DNA from: CAXBBB01 sp963841855
GTDB taxonomy: Bacteria > Bacteroidota > Rhodothermia > Rhodothermales > BA12
Length of the DNA stretch: 64,000 nucleotides
NCBI GenBank assembly: GCA_963841855.1
Contig: CAWJEJ010000001.1
Coordinates: 930,001 to 994,000, forward strand
Reading direction: 5' to 3'
The notes below the pieces were generated by a model that saw only the letters and a program-made list of their open reading frames with translations, was not told the origin of the DNA and searched no databases. Both the position numbers and the translations under genes were made by a program. This document shows positions 33,934 to 42,934 of this stretch, one piece after another (the stretch's first letter is position 1; every line of letters starts with the position of its first letter).

Positions 33934-35815
33934 TCACGTGTCCTTCTCGACCGAGCGGGCAAACGCGAAGCGGCCCGATTTCAACTCGCCCTGTTCGGAA
34001 AACGACTGCGCGGGAGGCGGAGGCGCGACGGGGTCGCGGTCTGACGCAGGCGGAGTCGGAGTCGGTGGTGAAGGTCGAGGCGAAAGCTCGGTGCCTCCGC
34101 TCGTCACGTGCAGACCTGTGAGGTCGGGGCGAGCGTCGTCCACGCGCTGCTGCTGCTCGGGCGTCAGCGTGGCGGCTTCGGCAGGGACGGCGAACCAGAA
34201 CGTCGATCCTTCGCCGGGTGTGCTCTCGACGCCGATCTCGCCGCCCATCATCGCGACGAGTTGGCGGGCGATCGTCAGACCCAAACCAGCGCCGGTGTGG
34301 GCACGCGTCGTCGAGCCGTCGGCCTGTTTGAAGCTGCCGAAGATCGATCCTAGATCCTCCTGCGCGATGCCGATGCCGGTATCCTTGATCGTGAAGCGCA
34401 GGCGGATCGCGCCGTCTTTGCCGCTGGGATCGGGCGTGGCGCCGACGCGCAGGAAGGCGGCGCCGCCGTGCGTGAACTTGGCCGCGTTGGAGAGCAGGTT
34501 GCCCAGCACCTGCAGGATGCGCAGTTCGTCGCCCTTGACGGCGCGCGGTACGCCGCTCAGAATCAGGTAGCGCAGGTGGACACCGCCCGCCGACGCCTGA
34601 GCCGTCGCCGCGCTCAGCGCCGCCTCGACGCACGAGCGCACTTCGAACGTGTTCTCGGCCAGGTCGATCTCTTCGGCCCGTATGTCGGCGAAGTCGAGCA
34701 GGTTGCTCACCAGAGCGGCCAGCGTCTTGCCGGACGACTGAATCGTTTGCGCCAGTTCGCGCTGCTCTGCGTCGAGGCGCGTGTGGAGCAGCAGTTCGGT
34801 CATGCCGACGATGCCGTTTAGCGGCGTCCGCAACTCGTGGCTGACGCCGTCCATGAACTCGCCCTTGGCCCGGTTGGCCGACTCGACGGACTGGCGGCAC
34901 GACCTCCAACTCGGCGTCGGCGACGTGCTCGCGCGTCACGTCGCGCGCCATCACGACGAGTCCCTCGCCCGTCGCCAGCGGCGCGCGGACCGTGAGCAGC
35001 CAGCCTGCGCCGCCCGGAAGCAGGGCGCGATCAGTAGTCGGGCGGGCCGATTCGAGAACGGCGCGGTCGGCCTGCATTCCGCCGTCGGACTGTCCCGCGC
35101 CCATCGAAGCCAGACGCTCGTCGAGCAGCGTGCGCGCCCGGTTGCGCAGCACGACGCGGCCCTCTCTATCGGTGACGTAGGTCGGTTCGGCGAGCGCGTC
35201 GAGTACGTGCTGAAGGCGCTTGCGGTGATAATCGGCTTCTTCGCGCCGCGCCTGCGCCAGCGCCATCAGCGGACCCAGCACCCACATCCCGAGCGCGCCT
35301 AACCCGAGCAGCGCCACGAGCCACATCGCCGCCGACGTGTAACGGACGCGGTCGGTATCGGTCGACAGTCCAGCAGCATAGGCCGACGCAATAGGCGACA
35401 GCGTGTCGGCGTAGCGTTTGGCCTGCGTCCGAACGTCGACGGATCGTCCTCTATCAGCGGCCTCGCGCGCGGACGCAACGACGGCAGAGAGTTCGGTCAG
35501 CGTAACCAATCGCGACTGGGCGTCGCCGCTGCGCGAGCGATCGGCGGCTTCCGCTGTCAGCAGCGCGCGGTGATCGGCTTCCCATGTGACGAGTAGAGCG
35601 TCCGGCACGTCAGACTGATCGGCGACGCGGCGCGACGTTTCGAGTTGCCGCACCACCAGCCGGACGCGCTTCTCGGCCAAGGCGCCGTCGTACAGGTCGA
35701 TCTGCCCAGCCAACTCGCCCAGTGAGATCAGGACCACCAGAATGCCAGCCAAGACGCCGAATCGGCGCTTGAGTGAGCGGTCTGCCGCGTCGGGAGGTGT
35801 ATCGTCGTCAGTCAC
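33934..35815 (-). CDS. Membrane sensor histidine kinase, split by a 1-nt frameshift
   Basis: The N-terminal frame has transmembrane helices at FGVLAGILVVLISLGELAG and AAMWLVALLGLGALGMWVLG around a helical periplasmic domain, then a PAS domain (LQHVLDALAEPTYVTDREG). After a frameshift near 34890-34900 the other frame continues QSVESANRAKGEF and SHELRTPLNGIVGMTELLL (phospho-His). HATPase boxes follow: LGNLLSNAAKFT, DTGIGIAQEDLG, GAGLGLTIARQLV. A Pro-rich tail ends the protein. No receiver domain is present. Start probably GTG 35815. Deleting one C at the break fuses the frames. Confidence 0.85.
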
Positions 35816-36259
35816 GTGTGTGCGGTCGGAGGACGCCGTACTCAAGAGAGTGCAACGGGATACTGACGGATGCGGGGCGAGGCCAGCGGCGGTCGCAGCG
35901 TGGGCGTGCGCTCGGGCCACGCGCTTCTCGTCACGACGCGCGACGCGCCACGGCGAAGGACCGGCCGCGGCGTCGGAGCGGCCGGTTGCATCGTGCGAAA
36001 CCAGTAGGCGAGCGGGCGAAACGGCATAGTGGCAGAGGTGTGGCGTATGGCTCCATCTGCTATCGGCGTGCCGAGTGCCGATGTAAAGGGCTCGGCTCTG
36101 AATTCTGTTCTCAACCTCGCGCCTACCGGAAAAGTCTGCCTCTCAGCGCGCGCCCAGACGTGCAAAACGTCCGCTCTTCCACCGGCTGGCGAGCTTGTTT
36201 ACTGACGTGGGAGTCCGGCGCGGCTTTTTCTCTCGCAGGCGGCGCACCCACCGACCGCC
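35816..36259. other. Intergenic, 444 bp, no supported gene
   Basis: A minus-strand 61-codon frame (36027 to 35842) begins PFRPLAYWFRTMQPAAP but is Arg/Pro-rich and has no known relatives I can name; I do not call it. The region separates the minus-strand kinase from flhB and should contain both promoters. Confidence 0.4.
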
Positions 36260-37333
36260 GTGTCCGATAAACCAGAAAAGGACGAGAAAGTCCACGACGC
36301 CTCTGCGCAGCGCCTGAACAAGGCGCGCGAAGATGGCAACCTGCTGCGCGCCAAGGAGATCGTGACCGTCGGCATGGTGGCGCTCGGCGTGTCGGCGGTC
36401 CTCTTCGGCGGGCCGTTCGCATTCCGCCAGTTGCAGCACACGACGCGCACGATCTTACTCGACGCCGCCCATCCGCTGTCGGTCGAGCGCACGTCCGAGT
36501 TGATCCGCATCATCGGCGTCGACCTGGGGTTGCTGCTCGGCCCGTTCTTCCTGATGATGACGACCGGCGCCATCGTCCTCAACGTGATGCAGAGCGGCGC
36601 CGTTTGGACGTTCAAGCCGCTCACGCCTAAGCCGAGCAAGGTCAACCCGATTGAAGGCATCAAGCGCATTTTCTCGGCCAAAGGCCTGTTCGAGGCGTTC
36701 AAAGCATTCGCCAAGCTGGGCATTCTGGTCGCCATCGGATGGACGTACGTCAAGAGCCAGATGGACGTGCTGACGGTCCTCCACACGCTCCCGACGACCG
36801 ACGCGCTGGGCCAGGGCGCCGCGATCCTGGGCGGCCTGCTGATCCGATTGGTCGGCGCGCTGCTGATTGTGGCGGCGGCGGATTTCGCGTTCGAGAAGCA
36901 CAAGCACGCGTCGGATTTGAAGATGACCGAGAAGGAAGTCCGCGACGAAACCAAGGACTCCGAGGGCGATCCGCACATGAAGGGTAAGCGCAAAGCCGCC
37001 GCCCGCGCCCTGGCCGGAGCGCGCCGCCCGACGCTGATGGAAGCCGTCGGCCAGGCCGATGTCGTCGTCACCAACCCGACGCACTATGCCATCGCGCTGT
37101 ACTACGACCAGGAAAACGGCGGAGCTCCTCGCGTGCTCGTCAAAGGCATCCGCAAACGCGCACTCAAAATCAAAGGCATCGCCCTCGAACTAGGCACGCC
37201 GACGGTCGAGAATCGCCCGCTGGCACGCGCCTTGTATGCATCGGTAGAGGAAGGCATGGACATACCGGAAACGCTCTACGCCGCCGTCGCCGCCATCCTC
37301 GCCGAAGTCTACCGCGCCCGCGACAAACGCTGA
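36260..37333 (+). CDS. flhB: Flagellar export apparatus protein FlhB
   Basis: The 357-aa product is an inner-membrane protein. Its N-terminus is KVHDASAQRLNKAREDGNLL, followed by four transmembrane helices. The cytoplasmic FlhB_C domain carries the autocleavage site N272-P-T-H (VVVTNPTHYAIALYY). Cleavage between N and P switches export from hook to filament substrates. The C-terminal segment (GIALELGTPTVENRPLARALYASVEEGMDIPE) is typical. GTG start. It is followed by flhA on the same strand after 233 bp that include a REP-like repeat. Confidence 0.93.
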   Translation: MSDKPEKDEKVHDASAQRLNKAREDGNLLRAKEIVTVGMVALGVSAVLFGGPFAFRQLQHTTRTILLDAAHPLSVERTSELIRIIGVDLGLLLGPFFLMMTTGAIVLNVMQSGAVWTFKPLTPKPSKVNPIEGIKRIFSAKGLFEAFKAFAKLGILVAIGWTYVKSQMDVLTVLHTLPTTDALGQGAAILGGLLIRLVGALLIVAAADFAFEKHKHASDLKMTEKEVRDETKDSEGDPHMKGKRKAAARALAGARRPTLMEAVGQADVVVTNPTHYAIALYYDQENGGAPRVLVKGIRKRALKIKGIALELGTPTVENRPLARALYASVEEGMDIPETLYAAVAAILAEVYRARDKR

Positions 37334-37407
37334 CGCCCGCCCTCCTGCCCTCGATCTCCCACCCAGCCAACCGCCACCGCGCACCCACACGCCGCCGCCT
37401 CCCCAAC

Positions 37408-37493
37408 TGTCATCGCGAGGAGCGCAGCGACGTGGCGATCTCCGAACACAGCCGCTAAGCAAGGAGATCGCCACGCTTCGCTCGCGATGACAC
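37408..37493. repeat. Dispersed palindromic (REP-like) repeat, copy 3
   Basis: It reads TGTCATCGCGAGGAGCGCAG ... GTGGCGATCTCC and, inverted, GGAGATCGCCACGC ... CTCGCGATGACA. This is the best-conserved copy. It lies between flhB and flhA and could affect their shared transcript. Confidence 0.8.
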
Positions 37494-37566
37494 AAGGTTC
37501 AGGCTTCGGGGCTCGGCCTCCTCCCCGCTCCCACCGCAGCGCACCGCGCCACTCCATATCCACCGC

Positions 37567-39666
37567 ATGTCCACACCCGCAGCCTCGCTCCCCGCCTCGC
37601 CGTCGTCCATCATCGGGCGCCTGCGCGATGGGCAGACCGTGATCGCGCTGGTCGTGATCGGCGTACTGCTCGTGATGGTGGTGCCGCTGCCGACGTTTGC
37701 GATGGACCTGCTGCTGGCGACCAACATCGCGATCAGCCTGGCGGTCTTGCTGACGGCGTTTTATGCCCAGCGGCCACTGGAGTTTGCGATTTTCCCTGGC
37801 TTGCTGCTCGTCACGACGCTGTTTCGGCTGTCGCTCAACGTAGCATCGACCCGGCTGATACTGGGGCAGGGCGAGGCCGGAGCGCTGATCATGGCGTTCG
37901 GCAACTTCGTCGTGGCGGGTAACTACGTCGTCGGCGCGATCATCTTCATCGTGCTCGTGATCATCAACTTCGTGGTCATCACCAAAGGATCGGGTAGGAT
38001 CGCCGAGGTCGGAGCCCGCTTCACGCTCGACGCCATGCCGGGCAAGCAGATGGCGATCGACGCCGACCTGAACGCGGGCATCATCGACGAGGTCGAGGCT
38101 AAGCAGCGCCGGTCAGACGTGAGCCGGGAAGCCGATTTCTACGGGTCGATGGACGGCGCGAGCAAGTTCGTTCGGGGCGACGCGATGGCCGGACTCATCA
38201 TCACGGGCATCAACATCGTCGGTGGGCTGGTGATCGGGATGACGCAGTTTGGCCTGTCAGCGGCCGACAGCGCCGAGAAGTTCATGCTGCTCTCGATCGG
38301 CGACGGGCTGGTGAGCCAGATTCCGGCTCTGCTCATTTCCACGGCGGCGGGTATCATTGTCACGCGCGCCTCGTCGGACAACGGCGAGAACCTGTCGGAC
38401 GAAGTCGCCGGGCAGCTCTTCAAGCGCTCGCAGCCCATCGTCATCACCGGGGTCTTTCTGCTGCTGATCGGCATGCTGCCCGGACTCCCCGGCTTCCCGT
38501 TCTGGATGTTGGGTATCGGCCTGCTCTTCGTCGGCAGAGGCATCGCATCCAAGCAGGACGGCGAAGACGCCGAAGTCGCCCGCAAGAAAGCCGTCGACGA
38601 CGCGCCGCCCGAACCCGAAGCTCAGCAGCCCGTCGACCTGCTGCTCGTCGACCCGCTCGAGCTCGAAATCGACTACGCGCTGATCTCGCTTGTCGACCCG
38701 AACCAGAACGGCGATCTGCTCGAACGCGTCAAGATGCTGCGGCAGCAACTGGCGCTCGAACTCGGCTTGGTCATCCCACCGATCCGCATCCGCGACAACG
38801 TCGGCCTCAATGCCAACCAGTACGTCATCAAGCTGCGCGGCAACCCCATCGGACAGGGCGAGGTGCTGCCCGGCTACCACCTGGCGCTGCTGCTCGACCC
38901 CGACGCCGAAGCGCCGCCCGGCATCCACGTCGAGGACCCGACGTTCGGCCTGCCCGCCGTTTGGGTGAGCGAGCGCAACCTACCCGACGCCGAGCGCCTG
39001 GGCCTGACCGTCATCGAAGCGCCCGCCGTCATCACGACGCACCTGCTCGAAGTGCTCAGAGGCAACGCGCACCGCCTGCTCGACCGGCAGGAGACCAAGA
39101 AGCTGACCGAGAAGGTCAAGGAGACCAACGAGGCGCTGATCGACGAGTTGATCCCCAACGTCCTGCCGCTCGGAAGCATCCAAAAAGTGCTCAAAAAGCT
39201 ACTCGAAGAGCGCATCCCGATCCGCGACCTGGTCACCATCCTCGAAACCCTCGCCGACTTCGCTCCGCACGCCAAGCACATCGACGTGCTGACGGAGTAC
39301 GTCCGCAACGCGCTCGCGCCGACGATCACGCGCCAGTTCCAATCGCCCGACGACGGTAAGATCCATGCGTTCGTCCTCGATGCGATGCTCGAACAGATGC
39401 TGCTCGGAAAGGCCGAGAAGGGCGAAATGAACCCCAACACATTGGGCCTCGAACCCGAGCGCCAGACCAAATTCGTCCAAGAGGCCGACCGTCTGAGCAA
39501 GAAGCTCGTCGCCAGCGGCCGCCCCGCCGTCCTGCTTACCTCGCCCGTGTTACGCGCCACGCTCCACGCCCATCTAGCACCGACCGTGAGCGACCTGTCG
39601 GTCCTGAGCTACAACGACCTGCTCATCGACGCAGACGTAGAACTCGCCGACGCGCTGACGATCTGA
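37567..39666 (+). CDS. flhA: Flagellar export gate protein FlhA
   Basis: The 699-aa product has eight N-terminal transmembrane helices. The FHIPEP signature region is FRLSLNVASTRLIL ... GNYVVGAIIFIVLVIINFVV ... ITKGSGRIAEVGARF ... DAMPGKQMAIDADLNAGIID. A C-terminal cytoplasmic domain (about 350-699) follows, which forms the nonameric ring. GNYVVG and NFVVITKG are flagellar-type rather than virulence-type (SctV). With FlhB it forms the type III export gate. No other flagellar structural gene is in the window. Confidence 0.93.
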   Translation: MSTPAASLPASPSSIIGRLRDGQTVIALVVIGVLLVMVVPLPTFAMDLLLATNIAISLAVLLTAFYAQRPLEFAIFPGLLLVTTLFRLSLNVASTRLILGQGEAGALIMAFGNFVVAGNYVVGAIIFIVLVIINFVVITKGSGRIAEVGARFTLDAMPGKQMAIDADLNAGIIDEVEAKQRRSDVSREADFYGSMDGASKFVRGDAMAGLIITGINIVGGLVIGMTQFGLSAADSAEKFMLLSIGDGLVSQIPALLISTAAGIIVTRASSDNGENLSDEVAGQLFKRSQPIVITGVFLLLIGMLPGLPGFPFWMLGIGLLFVGRGIASKQDGEDAEVARKKAVDDAPPEPEAQQPVDLLLVDPLELEIDYALISLVDPNQNGDLLERVKMLRQQLALELGLVIPPIRIRDNVGLNANQYVIKLRGNPIGQGEVLPGYHLALLLDPDAEAPPGIHVEDPTFGLPAVWVSERNLPDAERLGLTVIEAPAVITTHLLEVLRGNAHRLLDRQETKKLTEKVKETNEALIDELIPNVLPLGSIQKVLKKLLEERIPIRDLVTILETLADFAPHAKHIDVLTEYVRNALAPTITRQFQSPDDGKIHAFVLDAMLEQMLLGKAEKGEMNPNTLGLEPERQTKFVQEADRLSKKLVASGRPAVLLTSPVLRATLHAHLAPTVSDLSVLSYNDLLIDADVELADALTI

Positions 39667-39670
39667 TACG

Positions 39671-40021
39671 TCAGCCGTTGGGAAAGCTGGTCTCGTTGTC
39701 CATCGACACGACGAACGGCAGCGCGGCGACGGCCCGGATCTGCGCTGGTGTGCCGCGCATCGTGAACAGGCTGCCTGTCACCGTTTGGATAGAGGCCCCG
39801 GTAGCCTCGACCTGGCCCCGCTGAGCCTGGTCTAGCTCAGCGACCGTGCGAACGGTCGCCCCCAAGACGCTGTCGGCTGGTGCGGATCGAAGTTGCTGCG
39901 AGAGTGAGGGACCGATGCGGTCGGACATGTCGGCTGGTGTGGGACTTTGGCTGGCAGAGTCGGAGATGGGCGGCGTGCTGCACGCCGCAGCGAAGAGCAG
40001 GAGCAAGAGGCAGAAGCGCAT
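39671..40021 (-). CDS. Small lipoprotein of unknown function
   Basis: The 116-aa product has a signal MRFCLLLLLFAAACSTPP (lipobox AAAC), a Ser/Pro-rich linker and a compact domain (VLGATVRTVAELDQAQRGQV ... RGTPAQIRAVAALPFVVSM). That domain recalls subtilisin-propeptide/I9-like folds; this is a weak guess. Met at 40021 is preferred over the upstream in-frame start. The stop faces the flhA stop with a 4-bp gap. Confidence 0.6.
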   Translation of the reverse strand: MRFCLLLLLFAAACSTPPISDSASQSPTPADMSDRIGPSLSQQLRSAPADSVLGATVRTVAELDQAQRGQVEATGASIQTVTGSLFTMRGTPAQIRAVAALPFVVSMDNETSFPNG

Positions 40022-40124
40022 AGCAGGACGGAGTCGAGACCTCAGCATACGGTAGACGGCACGGCGATGTAACCGCTTTCATCGACGTCGCTTATCTTGG
40101 CGATCTCGTCCACATCCGGTTCCC

Positions 40125-40967
40125 ATGGCTCGTCCCAACGCGCGCAAACTCGCGGGCATGATCGGCTCCTACGCCGTGATCGTGCTGTTCTGCTTTATCG
40201 CAGTCTACCCGATCCTGTACATCTTCACGATCTCGCTGCGGCCGGGCGATCAGCTCTTGTCGACTTCGCTCCAGATCATACCCGACGGGGCGACGTTTCA
40301 GAACTATGTGGCGCTCTTTGTGGAGACGCCGTTTCTGCGCTGGCTGTTCAACTCGCTTGTCGTCTCGGCCGTCGTGACCGTTACGGGCGTCGCGCTGGCG
40401 AGTACGGCGGGCTACGCGCTCTCGCGGTTTCGCTTCAACGGACGCGGGCAGATGCTCAAAGGCCTGCTCGTGACGCAGATGTTTCCCGCCACGATGCTGC
40501 TGCTACCGCTCTACGTTGTGCTGATCAACCTGCGCCTATTGGACAGCTACATCGGCATCGTAATCATCTACTCAGCGACCGCGCTGCCGTTTTGCGTCTG
40601 GCAGATGAAAGGCTACTACGACACCATCCCAGCCGCGCTCGAGGAGGCTGCCCGCATCGACGGATGCACGCCGTGGCAGGCATTCCGCATGGTAATTCTG
40701 CCTCTGGCCGCTCCCGCCCTCGTCATTACGGCGCTGTTCTCGTTCATGAGCGCCTGGAACGAGTACGTCGTCGCCAACGTCGTGCTGCAAGACACGGCGA
40801 TGTTCACGCTTCCGCTGGGCCTCAAACTCTTCCAGGGCAGCCTGACGACGCAGTGGGGTCTCTACGCCGCCGGATCGCTCGTCGTGTCGATCCCGGTCGT
40901 CGCGCTCTTTCTCATCCTGAGCCGCTACCTCATCTCGGGCCTGACGTTGGGCTCGGTCAAGGGATAG
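40125..40967 (+). CDS. MalG-type carbohydrate ABC transporter permease
   Basis: The 280-aa product has six transmembrane helices. The EAA loop reads EEAARIDGCTPWQAFRMVIL and contacts the ATPase; PLYVVLINLRLLDSYIGIVI and SAWNEYVVANVVL are also typical. It is one half of a sugar importer. The partner permease (MalF), binding protein and ATPase are not next to it: the upstream gene is on the other strand and riboflavin synthase follows. It is either an orphan or served by distant genes. Confidence 0.9.
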   Translation: MARPNARKLAGMIGSYAVIVLFCFIAVYPILYIFTISLRPGDQLLSTSLQIIPDGATFQNYVALFVETPFLRWLFNSLVVSAVVTVTGVALASTAGYALSRFRFNGRGQMLKGLLVTQMFPATMLLLPLYVVLINLRLLDSYIGIVIIYSATALPFCVWQMKGYYDTIPAALEEAARIDGCTPWQAFRMVILPLAAPALVITALFSFMSAWNEYVVANVVLQDTAMFTLPLGLKLFQGSLTTQWGLYAAGSLVVSIPVVALFLILSRYLISGLTLGSVKG

Positions 40968-41032
40968 GCAAAGCGTGCTGAACCTCGTTTCAGCTATCTG
41001 AGTTGGCGCTCGTTCACCAATCTGAGCGCGTC

Positions 41033-41620
41033 ATGTTTACCGGAATCGTGGAAGCCATCGGGACGGTGCGCAGCGTGGAGGCGCAGGGAAGTGGGAAGCG
41101 GTTCGTGGTCGAGGCGCCATTCGCCTCCGAGTTGCAGATCGGCGAAAGCGTCGCGGTTGCCGGAGCGTGCATGACGGTGACGGATTTGGCGGACGGTGCG
41201 TTCGCCTTCACGACGATCGAAGAGTCGCTGAGCAAGACGACGCTGGGTGAGCTAGTTCAAGGCAGTCCGATCAACCTGGAACGCGCGCTCCGGATGGGCG
41301 CCCGCCTCGACGGGCATTTGGTGCAAGGCCACGTCGACGCGGCGGGGCGCATCGAGAAGGTGACCGAGCTAGAGGGAAGCTGGACATTCGAGATCGCGTA
41401 TCCGGACGCGTGGCGAGCCAATCTGATTCCGACTGGGTCGATCACCGTCGACGGCATCAGCCTGACGACGGCGCGGCTCGCGGACGATGCGGGCACGTTC
41501 ACGGTCGCAATCATCCCGCACACGTTCCAAGTGACGACGGCGGGGCGATGGGTCAAGGGCGCGCGCGTCAACCTGGAGTTCGATCTGATCGGCAAGTATG
41601 CGCTGCGCCGAGCCGCGTAG
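41033..41620 (+). CDS. ribE: Riboflavin synthase
   Basis: The 195-aa product has two lumazine-binding repeats. The N-terminus MFTGIVEAIGTV is invariant in the family. Repeat 1 has VAVAGACMTVTDL and ESLSKTTLGEL; repeat 2 has LVQGHVDAAGRI, GSITVDGISLTTARL and IIPHTFQVTT. It dismutates 6,7-dimethyl-8-ribityllumazine to riboflavin. ATG 41033 is chosen over an upstream start because of the invariant N-terminus. No other rib gene is nearby. Confidence 0.95.
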   Translation: MFTGIVEAIGTVRSVEAQGSGKRFVVEAPFASELQIGESVAVAGACMTVTDLADGAFAFTTIEESLSKTTLGELVQGSPINLERALRMGARLDGHLVQGHVDAAGRIEKVTELEGSWTFEIAYPDAWRANLIPTGSITVDGISLTTARLADDAGTFTVAIIPHTFQVTTAGRWVKGARVNLEFDLIGKYALRRAA

Positions 41621-41651
41621 ATCGGCCGCGGTGCGAGGCCGCCGGGCAACG

Positions 41652-41726
41652 GGGCAGTGACTTCGCTCGCAGCGAGCAACACGTGGGCGAGGTGCTGGTG
41701 AGCAGGCCTCCACCTCGCCACTGCCC
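41652..41726 (+). promoter_or_regulatory. Nested long inverted repeat before the SDR gene
   Basis: GGGCAGTG (41652-41659) pairs with CACTGCCC (41719-41726), and inside it GGCGAGGTG (41686-41694) pairs with CACCTCGCC (41711-41719). The structure ends 3 bp before the SDR start codon. It could be a terminator for ribE or could mask translation initiation of the SDR. Confidence 0.5.
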
Positions 41727-41729
41727 GAC

Positions 41730-42770
41730 ATGAACCGCACCGCCTCCGCCCTCCTCGCCTCCACCGCCGCCGCCTGGGGCATCGACCGCTACTTTCGTTC
41801 TCGCCGTGCCATCGATCTGCAAGGGCGCCACGTGCTGATCTCGGGCGGAAGCCGAGGACTGGGGCTGGAGATGGCCCGCGAACTGGCGCGTCAGGGAGCG
41901 AGGCTGACGCTGATCGCTCGGACCGAAGCCGACCTGCAGGCGGCACGCGACGAACTCGCCCGCTCCTATGGGGTCGATGTGCTGACGATTGCGGTCGATG
42001 TGACCGACCGTGAGGCGGCGCGAGAAGCCGTCTTGCAGGCCAACGGGCATCATGGGCGGCTCGACGCGCTGGTTCACAATGCGGGCATTATCTCGTTCGG
42101 CCCCGAGGCGCATCACACCGACGCCGAGTACCGCGAGATGATGGACGTGCACTTTTGGGCCGCGCGCTACCTCACCGACGCCTGCTTGCCCCATTTGCCC
42201 GGCGACGGATCCGCCCGCATCGTCTACAATGCGTCGATCGCCGGACGTATCGGCGTTCCGCATCTGGCGGCGTACTCGGCAAGCAAGCATGCACTCGTAG
42301 GCTACGCCGATGCCATGCGCGCCGAACTGTCGCCCCGCATGATTTGTGTCACGACGGTCACGCCCGGCCTGATGCGGACCGGCTCGCATCCCAACGCCTA
42401 CTTCAAGGGCGACCACCAAGCCGAGTACGTCGCCTTCGCCGCCGCCGACGCCAATCCGCTGATCTCGACCGCATCGGACGCCGCCGCACGCCGCATCGTC
42501 GACGCCCTGCGGCATGGCGACAGCGCGCTGACGTTGACGCTGGCCGCCAAAGTGGGCGCCGTTCTCGACGGTATCGCTCCAGGCTTGGTCGGCGGTCTGA
42601 CGAAAGCCGCGGCGAGCGTGCTACCCGGTCCGGTCGGCCCAAGCGGAGACGTGCGGCGGACAGGCTGGCGCAGCTTCTCGGCCGCCGCCCCCTCCCTGCT
42701 CACGCGCTTGGCCGACGACGACATCGCGCCCAACAACGAACTCCGTGGCCACGCCGACCCGGCCGCCTGA
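41730..42770 (+). CDS. Short-chain dehydrogenase/reductase
   Basis: The 346-aa product has a hydrophobic N-terminus (about 1-20) that may anchor it. The Rossmann nucleotide motif is SGGSRGLG (about residue 37); NAGI is present; the catalytic Ser is in YNASIAGR and the Tyr/Lys in YSASKHALVGYADAM. The basic residue after the first strand (IARTE) suggests NADP(H). The C-terminal extension of about 80 residues (LTKAAASVLPGPVGPSGDVR) exceeds the usual 250-aa length. Substrate unknown. Confidence 0.9.
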   Translation: MNRTASALLASTAAAWGIDRYFRSRRAIDLQGRHVLISGGSRGLGLEMARELARQGARLTLIARTEADLQAARDELARSYGVDVLTIAVDVTDREAAREAVLQANGHHGRLDALVHNAGIISFGPEAHHTDAEYREMMDVHFWAARYLTDACLPHLPGDGSARIVYNASIAGRIGVPHLAAYSASKHALVGYADAMRAELSPRMICVTTVTPGLMRTGSHPNAYFKGDHQAEYVAFAAADANPLISTASDAAARRIVDALRHGDSALTLTLAAKVGAVLDGIAPGLVGGLTKAAASVLPGPVGPSGDVRRTGWRSFSAAAPSLLTRLADDDIAPNNELRGHADPAA

Positions 42771-42795
42771 CACGCGCTAATACAAACGGGCAAGA

Positions 42796-42835
42796 CCGCT
42801 ACCAAGCACGATGTCCCACCACAGCGCGGTAGCGG
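42796..42835 (+). terminator. Possible hairpin after the SDR gene
   Basis: CCGCTACC and GGTAGCGG arms are separated by 24 nt, 26 bp after the SDR stop. No T-run follows directly. Confidence 0.4.
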
Positions 42836-42934
42836 CCCTGCCGCGCGATGCGGAGTTTTCTTCGCATCTGTACGGGTAGAGACTCGCTAGATCGGCACGC
42901 ATAACCCCGACCTCTGATTTTATTTCGCACTGCC

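Noticed and set aside
35842..36027. 61-codon minus-strand gene between the kinase and flhB
   Set aside because: Arg/Pro-rich, no recognised relatives, no ribosome binding site; left as intergenic.
36260..39666. Virulence-type III secretion (SctU/SctV)
   Set aside because: The GNYVVG and NFVVITKG segments and the FlhB C-domain fit the flagellar versions better, and no secretin or needle genes are present.
42899..42905. GCATAAC upstream of the photolyase gene as an attC remnant
   Set aside because: No attC arms, no R' core and no palindrome around it; a chance 7-mer.
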